From positions 150,256,179 to 150,320,178 of the forward strand of contig NC_080542.1 of the NCBI RefSeq assembly GCF_028640845.1: 64,000 nt of DNA. Reading direction: 5' to 3'. How positions within the stretch are numbered: position 1 is the first letter of the stretch; every line of letters starts with the position of its first letter. This DNA is from Ahaetulla prasina. Taxonomy: Eukaryota; Chordata; Lepidosauria; Squamata; Colubridae. The translations under genes and the position numbers were made by a program. Shown piece by piece: positions 41,816 through 53,500 of the stretch. The notes beneath the pieces were generated by a model. That model ran no database searches. It worked only from the letters and a program-made list of their open reading frames with translations, and was not told the DNA's origin.

Positions 41816-42795
41816 CAGGAACCGCCACTCACTCCTTCCTTCCTTCCTCTGTGTAGGTGTCTCTTCCTTCCGTGCTCTGGGGCGGGATATGCAGCCTCTC
41901 CCCCCCTCTCTCTTCCTATTGGCTGCCCGGGCTCCTGTCCCGGGATGGACCTTCCCTATGTGGAGGGTTTGGGGAGCGGCTGATAAGCATGGAGCAGGAT
42001 CCCTAATCCCCAGTGCACGGACCAATATCGTTCTGTAGCTCATTGTCAATTGTTCCATGGCTCGTTGGCAGCTAATCCATGGCTCATTGGGAACTAGTCT
42101 ACAGATTGTTGGAACCGCTTCACGGCTCATTGGGAACCAGTCCGCGCACGGGTTGGGTGAACACACGAAGCTCCATTTGGGCACGCTTGGGATTATGCTG
42201 CATGTGTGAAACCTATCCCCCGTTGCCGCCACTGCCAGTCCACAGAGCTGGAAAGATTGGGGGCAAATAGCGGGAGGAAGCTCCCGAGATATCTCTGCCC
42301 CCACCAACCCAAGTCCTTCCTTTCATCTTGCAGGTTTTGGAGGGTTGGCAGTGCCATGGATAGCTTGCCCGGACAGCCCTCCTGCTGGCAGAACGTGCTT
42401 GGAAGTGGGGTCTCCGGGTGTCTCCCCACTTGGCGGGGCAGGCGTGGATGACGGCCGCCCCTCCTTTGCTGTGGACTTGTGTGTGACAAGCAGCCTCGTT
42501 GGCGAGGCTTCCTGGCCCCTCTTCGTGGGGGGGGCAGTGTACGCTTCTTAAGGGGGGTGAATAAGCTTTGGGGCTGGTTTGGGCCCCGCACGGTGCTATT
42601 TGTATTATGGGGGTCTCTCGGGTCAAGAGAGAAAGGGGTGGGGGAGGCTCTGCTCTCACCCTGTGCTTTCCCCTCCCATCCCCGTCCTCCCGGGCTGGTC
42701 CACCCAACCCCTCCTCTCCACCACACATGCTGTGGTGGTTGCATCGCAGGGGAGTTTGGCGGGGGATAATAAATGTTTACAGATGTGACAAAGTG
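41816..42795 (+). other. ATG9B: ATG9B 3' UTR
   Basis: About 960 bp of non-coding sequence from the stop to the AATAAA at 42768. A 301-codon minus-strand open frame here has no recognisable family and fits GC-skewed chance. Confidence 0.7.
42768..42773 (+). terminator. ATG9B: ATG9B poly(A) signal AATAAA
   Basis: Canonical AATAAA about 950 bp past the stop, followed within 50 bp by a GT-rich stretch (CCTTGTTGCTC). It is the first AATAAA after the stop. Confidence 0.75.
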
Positions 42796-43221
42796 ACAAA
42801 GGGCCTTGTTGCTCTTTATGGGAGTGGGAGGAAGCGGGGGCACAGAAATCCCCTGTTTTTGTCCTTTGGGGAGTGGTCTCTCTCGATGCAGGTTCGCAGG
42901 CAGAGTGCTGAGCGACGGCAATGGGCTGCCACCCTCGGTTGGTAGGAAAACGATGGCGGAGATGGGCTCGGTGGTGCCATTGCAGTGGGTCGTTTTGGTT
43001 GGTACAATTTGGATACTGGGATTGCTGAGTGGATTGGGGAGGGGGTCTATAGGAAGGATCCGTTTCCCTTGAAGCCACCAAAATCCTTCCTGCTGCACAT
43101 TTCTCCCAAAAGTGCCTCCGGGAGAAAGCCTCTTATCACCCGCCCACCGTCGCGCGGCCTGTTTTGTTCCCCAGTGGATTAACTAGTCATAAAAGCAGGA
43201 AGCTGACCCAGATAACCGGCA
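42796..43221. other. ATG9B-NOS3 intergenic sequence, nothing recognised
   Basis: GC-mixed sequence with no splice-flanked frame, repeat end or RNA gene that I can support. Confidence 0.5.
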
Positions 43222-43592
43222 GAGCCAGTCCTCAAGTTACAACCACAATTGAGGGCAAAATTTCTGTTGCTAAGTGAAACATTTGGGAAGGGAGTGTTGA
43301 TGACTTTCCTGGCCACAGTTTTTAAGTGAATCATTGTGTTTGTGAAGCTAGTCACATGGTTGTTAAACGAATCTGGCTTGACTCTTGACATTGCTGGTCA
43401 AACGGTCACAAAAGGCGGCCACCATAAATACGAACCAGTTGCTGAGGGTCCGAATTTTGATCACCTGATCCCAGGGATGCCGCAAAGGTCGTAAGTGTGG
43501 GAAACGGTCCGAAGTCGATTTTTTCGATGCTGTTGGAACTTTGAACAGTTGCTAAGTGAACCATTGTAGGCCGAGGACTACCTGTGCCACAG
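43222..43592 (-). mobile_element. Inverted-repeat transposon, intergenic
   Basis: Near full length, from AGTCCTCAAGTTACAACCAC to GGCCGAGGACTACCTGTG. Confidence 0.65.
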
Positions 43593-43696
43593 GAGGAGAA
43601 CTCCAATGGCCTGCCCGTTGTGACGGTTGCAATATGGGTCACCCATGAGACCAACCTGATTTTATGATCTGTTTTGGGGCGTTCAATAAATCAGTT

Positions 43697-43945
43697 GGAG
43701 TGATGCGGTGGCCTAGAGGTGGAGCTCTCACTTCATGACCAGGAGGCTGTGAGTTTGATCCTAGGTAGAGGCAGGTATTTTTCTCTCTGGGCACACTGAG
43801 AATGTATCTGCTGAACAAAACTGCACAGTGACAACAGGAAGGGCATCCGGCCACTAAAACACTCTCTAGCTCCATTCACTTGCCCAGACTCCACCCTGCA
43901 AGGGATTATGGGGTCGTTAAAAGGAGATGATGATGATAATGATGA
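43697..43945 (+). mobile_element. Sauria-type SINE with Bov-B-like tail
   Basis: A tRNA-like head (GCGGTGGCCTAGAGGTGGAG, GAGTTTGATCC) and the tail GGGATTATGGGGTCGTTAAA plus (GAT)n, the 3' end shared with Bov-B LINEs. Confidence 0.7.
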
Positions 43946-43949
43946 CTAA

Positions 43950-44180
43950 ATGAATCAGTGTGAGGCAGTTTAACCAAATTGATGGACATTCACACCAAAA
44001 TGATATCGAGCGATTGTGAGACCCTGCAAATAGCACCCAAAATTGGTTCTGTAACCATGGGGATGGGTGAGGCAGCTGCCAAAAGTTCAGAACTGTATCA
44101 TAAGTGGCCGCCAAGAAAGTCCATAGTAACTTTGAACAGTCATTAAGCAATCGGTCGTAAGTCAAGGACTCCCTGTACAC
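43950..44180 (-). mobile_element. Inverted-repeat transposon fragment near the NOS3 3' end
   Basis: The right part only, ending GTCGTAAGTCAAGGACTCCC, about 200 bp beyond the inferred NOS3 poly(A) signal. Confidence 0.55.
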
Positions 44181-44376
44181 TTGGTAGCGGTTGTGGGGAG
44201 GGACCCTTTTGAGGTGCCCAGGTTCTGGGCATCAGGTACAGATTTGTGGTCCCCGAGGTTCCCATGTGGAAGACGAGATGGTTTTGCCAACCTCTTCCTG
44301 AGAAGGATACTGCGACCAGCCATCCTATCCCCACCCCAGAAAGGAAGAATGGCTGCGAAGGTGGGCACACAAGGTC

Positions 44377-44382
44377 TTTAAT
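44377..44382 (-). terminator. NOS3: Likely NOS3 poly(A) signal ATTAAA
   Basis: ATTAAA on the minus strand 48 nt after the stop, followed by a GT-rich stretch (CCTTGTGTGCCC). No AATAAA is closer. The implied 3' UTR would be very short. Confidence 0.5.
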
Positions 44383-44429
44383 GGGGGTCCCGAGAGGAGA
44401 GGGGATGTAAGGCACTGTGGGGGGAGGGC

Positions 44430-44555
44430 TCAGGGTTCTGTCACCAGGCAGCTTTTCCGACCCTGCTTGGAGAAGGAGAGACTTCGAATACGTGATGCCA
44501 CTTCCTGCGTGCGGAAGGTCAGGCCAAAGATGTCTTCGTGGTAGCGGTTTTGGTC
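44430..44555 (-). CDS. NOS3: NOS3 terminal coding exon
   Basis: Encodes [20 protein letters not shown], then [20 protein letters not shown], Pro and TGA at 44432-44430. RIRSLS keeps the Akt motif, but the tail after it is shorter than in human NOS3. Confidence 0.96.
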   Translation of the reverse strand, partial: DQNRYHEDIFGLTFRTQEVASRIRSLSFSKQGRKSCLVTEP

Positions 44556-47500
44556 CTGGGAGGGGGGTTGAAAGACAGAGACACAAGTTGGCCCCTGAGA
44601 AAGCAGAGTATCACCCCCCCCCCGTTAAGGCTGAGCCACAGCTGCCCCCTCCCCGCCCGGCGTACCCGGAGTTCGCTGATGGCATCACCCGCCTCGACTA
44701 ACGACATCCTCCCTTCCTGTGCCAGGATTTGCTGGATGGTCTGCAGGACCCCCGTGGCCATGGTGACATCCCCACACACATAGACATGGCCCTCCCGCTG
44801 GCTCAGGACTTCGAAAACATGGTCAGCCAGGTGCAGCCGCAGTAGGTCCTGTACATAGGTCTGGGGGGGGCAGACAAAAAGCGAGTGGGGGACTTGCTCT
44901 GTGCTTGATGGCCACCCTGTCAAGAGCATAAACCCTCCTCCTGGCACCAAAGGGTCACCTCTGGAGACCACAAGGATAAGTTTTTGTGCCTGCCAATGGA
45001 GATTCAGAATGAACAGAAGCTGGGATAAGACGGATCCTCTGGTGGAGGGAGGTCCCACTCAGCTACCTTGGGATAATCTGGGTCCCGTGAGAAGCCAGTG
45101 AGGACGTGGCATAGAGCCCCTGTCTCCTGCGCCTCTCGGATCTCCTCGCAGTAGATGTGGTCGTGTCGGGAACTACGGCAGCCGAAGACCAGGGTCATCT
45201 CACTGGTGGACAGGCCTGGAATGACAACTTAGTCTTCAGTAAGGCATTCGACAGAGTAGACTACAATCTACTTCTACTAGAAGCCAGCACGGGTTTGTTA
45301 AAAACAGATCACGCCAAACCAACCTTATTTCATTCTTTGACTAAGTGACTAAACTAGTAGACCAGCAAAATGCCATGGATGTAGTACAGTTAGACTTCAG
45401 TAAGGCATTCGACAGAGTGGACCACAACCTATTTCTTGTAAAACTAGAAAAGTGTGGGACACACGGCATCCCCACCAGATGGTATTGTATCTGGCTGACA
45501 AACTACTCACCGAGTTGTCCTTAACAGTACTATGTCTACATGAAGGGGAATAAGCAGTGGGGTACTAAAAGGTTCTGTCTTAGTCTTAGTACTCTTCAAT
45601 ATCTTCATAAATGACTTAAATGAGGGAATAGAAGGGGAACTCATCAAATTTGCAGGTGACACCAAGCTGGCAGTATGATAGCAGTATTCCAGTGTTTGAG
45701 GGACTGCCCCAAAGAGGAGGGGTCTACTTATTTACCAAAGCACCAGAAGGTATGATAAAAAACAATGGATGGAAACTAAGCAAGGAGAAGCTACCGGGAA
45801 TTAAGGAGAAACTTTCTCACAGTGAGGGCTATTAACCAGTGGAATTGATTGCCACTGGAAGTTGTGAGTGCTTCATCACGAGGTTTTTATGAAGAAATTG
45901 GACTGTTACATGTCTCAAATTGAATAGGTTCTGCCTGAGTAGGGGTAGGATTAGATGACTTCCAAGATCCCTACCAACTCTGTGGTTCTGTCATTCTGTA
46001 ATGGTCTCTTGCTTGAGCAGGGGGTTGGATTAGAAGACCTCCAAGCTCCCTTCCAGCTCTGTTCCTGGGCCAGTAGCCCTCTCCTCCAACTCACCTATTG
46101 TCTCCATCTCATGTTGCCGTTGCTGCCAGAAACCCCGGAAGGGGGCGATGCCAGTACCAGGCCCCACCAGGATGCAGGGGGCCGTGGGGTCCTCTGGCAG
46201 TTGGAAATTTGGGGTGCTGTTAGGGCCAAGAGAGGAAGCAAATGATTTGTGGGGTCTCTTCTAGTAGCCCTAATTATAATTGAGTCTTACTTTACTGGCA
46301 CCCCATTGGTGACACCCTCTGCTGAGGTGGCACCCCAAGTGTCTGTGGGTCTCCCCAGGAGAGCCCCCCTTTTGTTTCCCTGGCTGCAACCTTTGGGGAT
46401 CCCCCCCTTCGCATCTAACTCCTGCTTAAGAACTGCCTCCTATATTTTATAGTCTGATTCACTTTCATTTTGGGGTCTCCGTCAACTGCCCTCCACAAAT
46501 TCTCTTGTTGCAAGGATGGGGGGGGCCACTGAAGAGACTTTGCTTGATCTCTGCGGTTCGGAAGGGATTACAGAGCACTTAATGCACTTCTGGGTCACCC
46601 ATCTGATGATGAGCTCCAGATAAGGTGGAAAACACAGCAGCTCCCGGCTGGCAGAAGACAAAGAGGCAGGATGGGGTGGAGGGGGGGAAGGCCGTCTCCC
46701 CCTTCCCCACTTTCCTCCATCCAGGCAACACAGATCAGCCCCTGCCCTCCATCCTATGGGGTGGGGATGGCATTGGATCTCGAATCAGACGTCTCAGATT
46801 GCAACAACCTCGGAATGGTGAAAGGACTCCTGTCTTCGGCAGTGGGTTGGAATAGAAGACCTCCAAGGTTCCTTCCAGCCCTGTGAGCCTATGTTACCTA
46901 TTGCCTGGTTCCAAGAAGGAGGGGGGGAACCTCACCATAGGTCCCTGGGCTTACTCCTCCCAAGGAGCCATTGCAGCTTGCAAGAACAAAAGACGAAGGG
47001 TAGAATCACTGCGACATTGGCTACAGTTGGATTCTGGAGTACAGGTGCTCCTCAACTTACAACCATTCACTTAGCGATGGTTCAAAATTACAGCGGCACT
47101 GAAAAACAGGACTTGGGACCATTTTTCACACTTACGACGATTTGACTATCCCCGTGGTCACGTGAGCTACATTTGGATACTTGTCAACTGACTCACGTAT
47201 GACTGTTTCAGTGTCCCCATGATCTACAGTCGGATGGTTGACAATGGACTCGCGTTTATGTCTGTTGCAGTGTCCCATGATCCCCTTTTGTGACCATCAG
47301 ACGAGCCAAGTCAAGGTGGGGGAAGTCAGATTCACTTAACAACCATGTGACTAATTTAACACCCGCAGGGATTCACTTAAGTAATGTGGAAAGAAAGGTT
47401 GTAAAATGGGGGAAAGCCCAAATTTCTCACTTGGCAACATAATAATAATAATATAATATATATAATATATATATATATATATAATATAATAATATAATAA

Positions 47501-50500
47501 TATTATAATATAATATAATAATATTATAATATAATATAATAATATTATAATATAATATAATAATATTATAATAATAATAAAAAAACAATCTCTTTCCACT
47601 TATGACTGTATGACTATAACTTCTTGCTGGCAATCCTTATGATTTATATTGATATATTGACCATCAATTGTGTTGTAAATGTTGTACCTTGATGAACGTA
47701 TCTTTTCTTTTATGTACACTGAGAGCATATGCACCAAGACAAATTCCTTGTGTGTCCAATCACACTTGGCCAATAAAATTCTATTCTATTCTATTCTATA
47801 AAATTGTGGTCATAAGTTGAGGACTATCTGTGTCTTGTGGGGGGGAGCAAATGCTGCAAAAACAGCCCCCCCCCTTTCACTTGACAGTATCTCAGTGCAA
47901 CTGCCCTGGAAAGAGGCATGACATGTTGGAGAGAAAAAAGTACATCAAAGGACTCTGATTCCCATGGGGAGCTTCCTTACCTTCGGACAAAAGCCGGCAC
48001 CATCTCACCTGGAGACAGCTGGGACAGCCATGTGGAACAGACTCCGTAGTGCATGGGGCCCTTCCCATCTAGGGGACAAAATGGAAACACCATCATGAGC
48101 CCCATGGAATTGTCTTCTACCCACCAGTTCCCGCCCCAGCTAACTTGCTGCCGAACAATTGAACAATTCAATTTCATTTCTTAAAATAAATTAGAAAATT
48201 ATTATAATTTTTATCATTCATACTTCATTCAGTCCCTCTTGTTGCATCCTTTTATGATTCTATTCCATTGGGTTTTTTTGATATTACTGTTACTCTTGTC
48301 CCATAGCGAGTTTTCCTGAGGTGAACTGGCTTCAGCAATTTATTCCACAGTGAATTGGCTGCACGTTGTCCCACTGCAAGTTGTCTCGCAGCCAGTTTCC
48401 CACAGTGAGTTGCCCTGCAGCAAAGTTGCCTATAGCCAGATGGCCACAGTGAGTTACCCGTGTCAAGTTGGCCACAGTGAATTATCATAGCTCCGTTCTG
48501 CATGGCGGTGGGACATGGAAACGCCAGCTATCTTCCCTCTGAGGCGCCCCGATGTCCTCCTTTCCACTCACCCTGACTGCAATAGTTGAGCACGGCTACG
48601 GTGAGGTGCAGCTCCCCCGGGTGGGCATCGGGCGCAGAGCTGACAGAGTACTGGCGGGCCTGCAGCAGGGGCAGCTGGGTGAGCAGTAGCGAGGTAGGCA
48701 GCGCCACCGACGGGAACTCCTCCAACAGCTCCACCATCGTCGGGCACCGGAACCACTTCCACTCCTCGTAGAGAAGAGAGTCCTGCGGGCACAAGAAGCC
48801 GCACTCAGGACAGCGACGGAGCGTAAAATCGGGGAAAGCAAAGCACGGCTGAACCGGGGTGGGCACTAAACGGCACTTGGAAGGGTCAAGAGGGAGTTGG
48901 CTTCCTTCAGACAAAATAGAGGTAGTCCTCGACTTACAACGGTTCACTTAGTGACCGTTCAAAGTTCCAACTAGTGAAAAAGTGACTTATGACCGTTTTC
49001 AGACTTACCACGGTTCCAGCACCCCCGGGTCATGTGATCTAAATTAGGACGCTTGGCAGCTGATTCCTATTACACACATGAAGACAACTGAGTCATATTT
49101 ACGATGGTCACACTGTCCCGGGGGTCACGCGATCCCCTCTTGCAACATTTTTACGAGCAAAGGTGCCAATTCACTCAACGACTGTGTGACTATGTAACAA
49201 TGGCGGTGATTCTCAATGGGGTAAAAGTCGCTCACAACTCTCTCGCTTAACAATGGAAATGTTGGGCTCAATTGCGGTTGCAAGTCAAGGACTACGTACA
49301 ATTAAATGAAATTTGAATTAACCTTTGTGTAATATGCTGGCCTACCACCTAACCCAGCAGGCTGAGCCCTTGCAGTGTCTGAAGCACAAGAGACGAGCCA
49401 CAAAGAAAGTTAAGAAGAGCACAAGATATTGTGTGACGGCAATTTAAAGGCCTGAGTAATCCTTTCTGAATGAATAACAGAATAACACAGGTGGGGAGGG
49501 ACCTTAGAGGTCATCTAGTTCAACCCCCTGCCCAAGCAGGAGATCTCCAAGATCCCTTCCAACTCAGAAGTTCCCTAAGGGTCACCTGCTCGAGCAAGGG
49601 GTTGGCAAGATAGCCTCCAAGGCCCCTTCCAATTCTTATGATTCTGGGTGGGTCTCCTGCTTCAGTAGGGGGTTGGACGAGGATGACCTCCGAGGCCCCT
49701 TTCGACTCTTATTTTATGATTCTGTGATGGTCGCCTGCTTCAGTAGGGAGTTGGACTAAATGACCTCCAAAGTCCCTTCCAACTCTGCGATGCTATGATT
49801 CTGTAAGGGTCTCTTGCTCAAGCAGAGGGTTGGACTAGATGACCTCGGAGGTACCTTCCATGATTCTGTCATTCTTCTAGGGTCTTCTGCTCGAACAGGG
49901 AGTTAGACTGGATGATCTCCAGGGTCCCTTTCAACTCTGTGATTCTCCATTCGAGCTCCATTCCTACCTGGCTGAGCCGTTGTAGCTTCTCCCGCTCGCC
50001 CCGGTGTTCAGCCAGGGTGGCCAGCAGCTGTAGCAGCTGTGGGCTGGGTGCCGTGGTGATGTCCAGGAAGTAGGTGAGCGCCTGGCGCAGGGTGCAAGGG
50101 GGCAGGCGGTGGCTGGGCACCCACATCCGTTTCACGCCTATGAAGGAGAGAGAGAGGCAGACGGGAGAGAGGGCGGTGGAGCGAAGTGTGACACGAGTTC
50201 CCAAACTGGGCTCCAGCTCACATTGGTACTCCTTGACATATGACAGCCTGTTTAGGGACTGTTCGAAGTTTCAACGACAGTGAAAAAAAGTGTTTTTCAC
50301 CCTTACGACCGTTGCAAGATCCCAGTGTCCGAATTCGGACGCTCAGCAACAGACTCTTATTAATGACGGTCACATGGTCTCCTTTTGCGACCGACTGACA
50401 AGCCCTTCAATTAACCTGACGACTGTGGCAAGAAGGGTGGCAAAACGGGACAAAATTCAGAACAGTCACAGGGGGTCCTCGACTTAAGACCACTCATTTA

Positions 50501-53500
50501 GTGACTGAAGTCTCAACGGCAGTGAAAAAAGTGACTTGGGGCTGTTTTTCACACTTACGACTGTGGCAGTATCCCTGTGTCAAAATTTGGAAGCTGGCAA
50601 CAGATTCGTGTTTACGACTGTCGCAGTGTCCAAGGGGTCACGTGATCCCCTTTTGCGACCATCTGATGAGCAGAGTCAATGAGGGAGCCACTTAACGACC
50701 ATGCAATGAACCTGACGGGGGGGATTCGCTAAACGACCGTGGCAAGAAAGGTCGCAAGATGGGACCAAATTGAGAACAATTATTTCACTCAGCAACCATA
50801 CCTTTGGGCTCAATCCTGGTCATAAGTCAAGGACTTGCTATAACTTTGGGCTCAGTTGTGGTCATAAATCAAGGAATGGGCCAATTGTGGTCGTACATCA
50901 AAGACTACCTGAAATTTTGGTCTCAATTGTGGTCGTTAAGTCAAGGACTCCCGGCGGACTCCTGCCCCCTCTCCTGGGTGGGGGGTACAAAGGCAGGGCA
51001 CCCGTGTGGTCTCGCATCCCATTTTTGTGTGTAGGCGAGACTGTTGTGGCCTTCCCTGCATTCAGCACAGGCATGCAAATTGGTCCGAGAGGCTCTGCCC
51101 CGACTCCTCTGTCTTCCCAGCTCTCACCCTCGGTGCCCGCCTCCAGGGTCTCCACGGCGACAAGTTCCTCGGCTGGCGGGGGGTCCTGGACCAGCTGCAT
51201 CAATGCGTCTACCAGCTCTGGCCGGTTGGCAGGGAAGATGCTGATGTGGTCGCCAGGTTGGTAGTGCAGCTCTGGTTGGTTTCCTGTCTGTAACCGTACC
51301 AGGATGGTGGCCCGGCTGGTGGGAGGGGGCAAGGCGTCAGTGAATGTGGAGCCCCCCACGCCATCTGAATCGATGCCAAGAGGGGTGCCAGGGCTGTGCT
51401 CCATGAAGGAGATTGCATTGGGACTCCTGCCCTAAACCCCGGGGATGGACTACATGGCCTCAGAGGTCCCCTCAACTCTAGGTCTGCAGGTAAAATACTG
51501 TTGTGGTCCACCAGCAGCCTGCGGACCTGGCAGCAGAGTCTGGACAGTGAGGAGGCTGGGGGGGGGTGGGGGACAATGGACCAGTCCTGGAGTCAGAGGA
51601 AGGCCCGGCCGAGGGCTCTGCGTCGGAGGCAGAGATGGGGCCAGGGCCATCTGGGAGCGATGCGCGGACTCCAGAGGCAGACAGCAAAGAGTGCCAGAAG
51701 GCAAGAGCAGCTGAAGCACAAAGGACGATTCAGGAGTAAGGCCAGGAGATGATTGGTCACCCCCATAAGGCTTAAAAGAGCAGCAACGAGCCATTGGGTT
51801 CTTTATGGAAAAGCAATGTTGATTCCAAATCTTCTTGTCAGCATTTCTTGAACTTTGGGGGGGCGTTGTCAAGAAAAGCCTTTGGCAGGTTGCCAAAGAC
51901 AACAAAGGTTGGTGATAAGGCTGAAGAACTGTTAAGAAGTTGTTGTTTTGGACTAAGCTGAGAATGAATTGATTCTCAGCTGTTTTAATAAAATAAATAG
52001 GGCCTCTGGTGGCTCAGATTGCTAAGAAAGTCTGTTATTAACAGCAGCTGCTTGCAATTACTGCAGGTTCGAGTCCCACCAGGCCCAAGGTTGACTCAGC
52101 CTTCCATCCTTTACAAGGTAGATAAAATGACGACCCAGATTGTTGGGGGGGGCAATAAGTTGACTTTGTATATAAATATACAAATAGGATGAAGACTATT
52201 GCTAACACATTGTAAGCTGCCCTGAGTCTTCGGAGAAGGGCGGGATATAAATGCAAATTAAAAAAAAAGTGTGTTCAGAACTGAATTGTGTTTGGTAATC
52301 ACTACTTGGGCCTCAGTCACCAAAAATTCAGGTAACCCTCGACCTACCAAAGTTTGTTTCCTGAAAAAGACCGTTTTTCATCCTTATGACCATTGGGATT
52401 GCCTGAGACAAATTCAGACGTTTGTCCGACGACTCAGATTTAGAACCAGGCTCAGGTGATTCCCCTTTTGCGATCTTCGGATGAACTGAGTCAACGGGGA
52501 AGCTGGATTTGCTTCATGACCATGTGACTAATTTAAAACCACTGCAGGGATTCATTTAATGACCATGGCAAATGGGGCAAAACCCGCTGAAGAAATGTCT
52601 CTCTTAGCGACACAAGCGTGCAGAAGTTGAGAACTACTTGTATCTCCATAGAGTTGAGCTCAGCCATGGGGAGATGAAACCAGGAGAGGGGAGGGGAGGG
52701 GGGCTATGGAATTCAGGAGAGACCCTTCCACCCACTCCCCTACCTGCAGAAGGCGGGCACCTCCCACCCCACCCCACCCCGAGGACTCTCACCCAGAATC
52801 AGCGCTCTGCAGGTTCTTGACTGAAATGACGTAGCATGGAAACACTTTGCGTTTGTGCATCTTTGTCAGATCTGAAAGAGAGAAAGAGACTGTTCAGCCA
52901 CACAAGTGGGGAGGGGTCTGCATCTCCCTCCACCCAGAGGTCTCCCCACGCTGAAGCCAGGCATTCCTAAAAAGAGGGGAGCACCATTTCTGGTCAGAAA
53001 GCCCCACCAGCGTATTTGAGGAGGGAGTGGAGATGAGCAACCCTGGAGCAGGAAAGCTGGTGCATCAAATAGGATCTTTTGGGGGCAGAAAAGGAGGGGG
53101 GCAGAGGGGAAGGCTCCGTGTGCCCGTTTGCTTGCCTCCTGCTTGTGCGGCCCGTTTTTGCAATGAGCCACGGCCCGATATTGGGTTGTGGACCTGGAGA
53201 TTGGGAACATCACCAAGGTACGTGCTCAGCTGCATTGGCCAAAGCCCGGCCAATTGGCCAGACCGAATAAGGGGGAGGGAGGGGGCTGCTCTGACCCTCC
53301 CCCTCCTCTACCTGCCAGGAGGTCAAAGGTGGCACTGGGTTGGGCCAGGACCCGGTGCCGGTTGCGCTTCCAGCTGCAGCGGTTGGAGAAAACCTCGGTG
53401 GAGACGGAGTCGGACTCTACGCAGAAGGTTTCGCAGGCAGCCTGCAGGAAGAATTTGGAAGAGGTCAGGGAGGGGCACCTGCGGCAACCTCCCCCCCGCC

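Noticed and set aside
42193..43098. 301-codon minus-strand open frame antisense to the ATG9B 3' UTR
   Set aside because: No recognisable motif, Pro/Gly-rich composition expected of GC-skewed sequence, and no splice or promoter context.
45067..45211. Alternative NOS3 acceptors CCACCAG or CCAGTGAG close to ATGACCCTGG
   Set aside because: They break reading phase with the upstream exon; the TCATTCCAG acceptor at 45216 keeps it and gives a GLSTSEMTL match.
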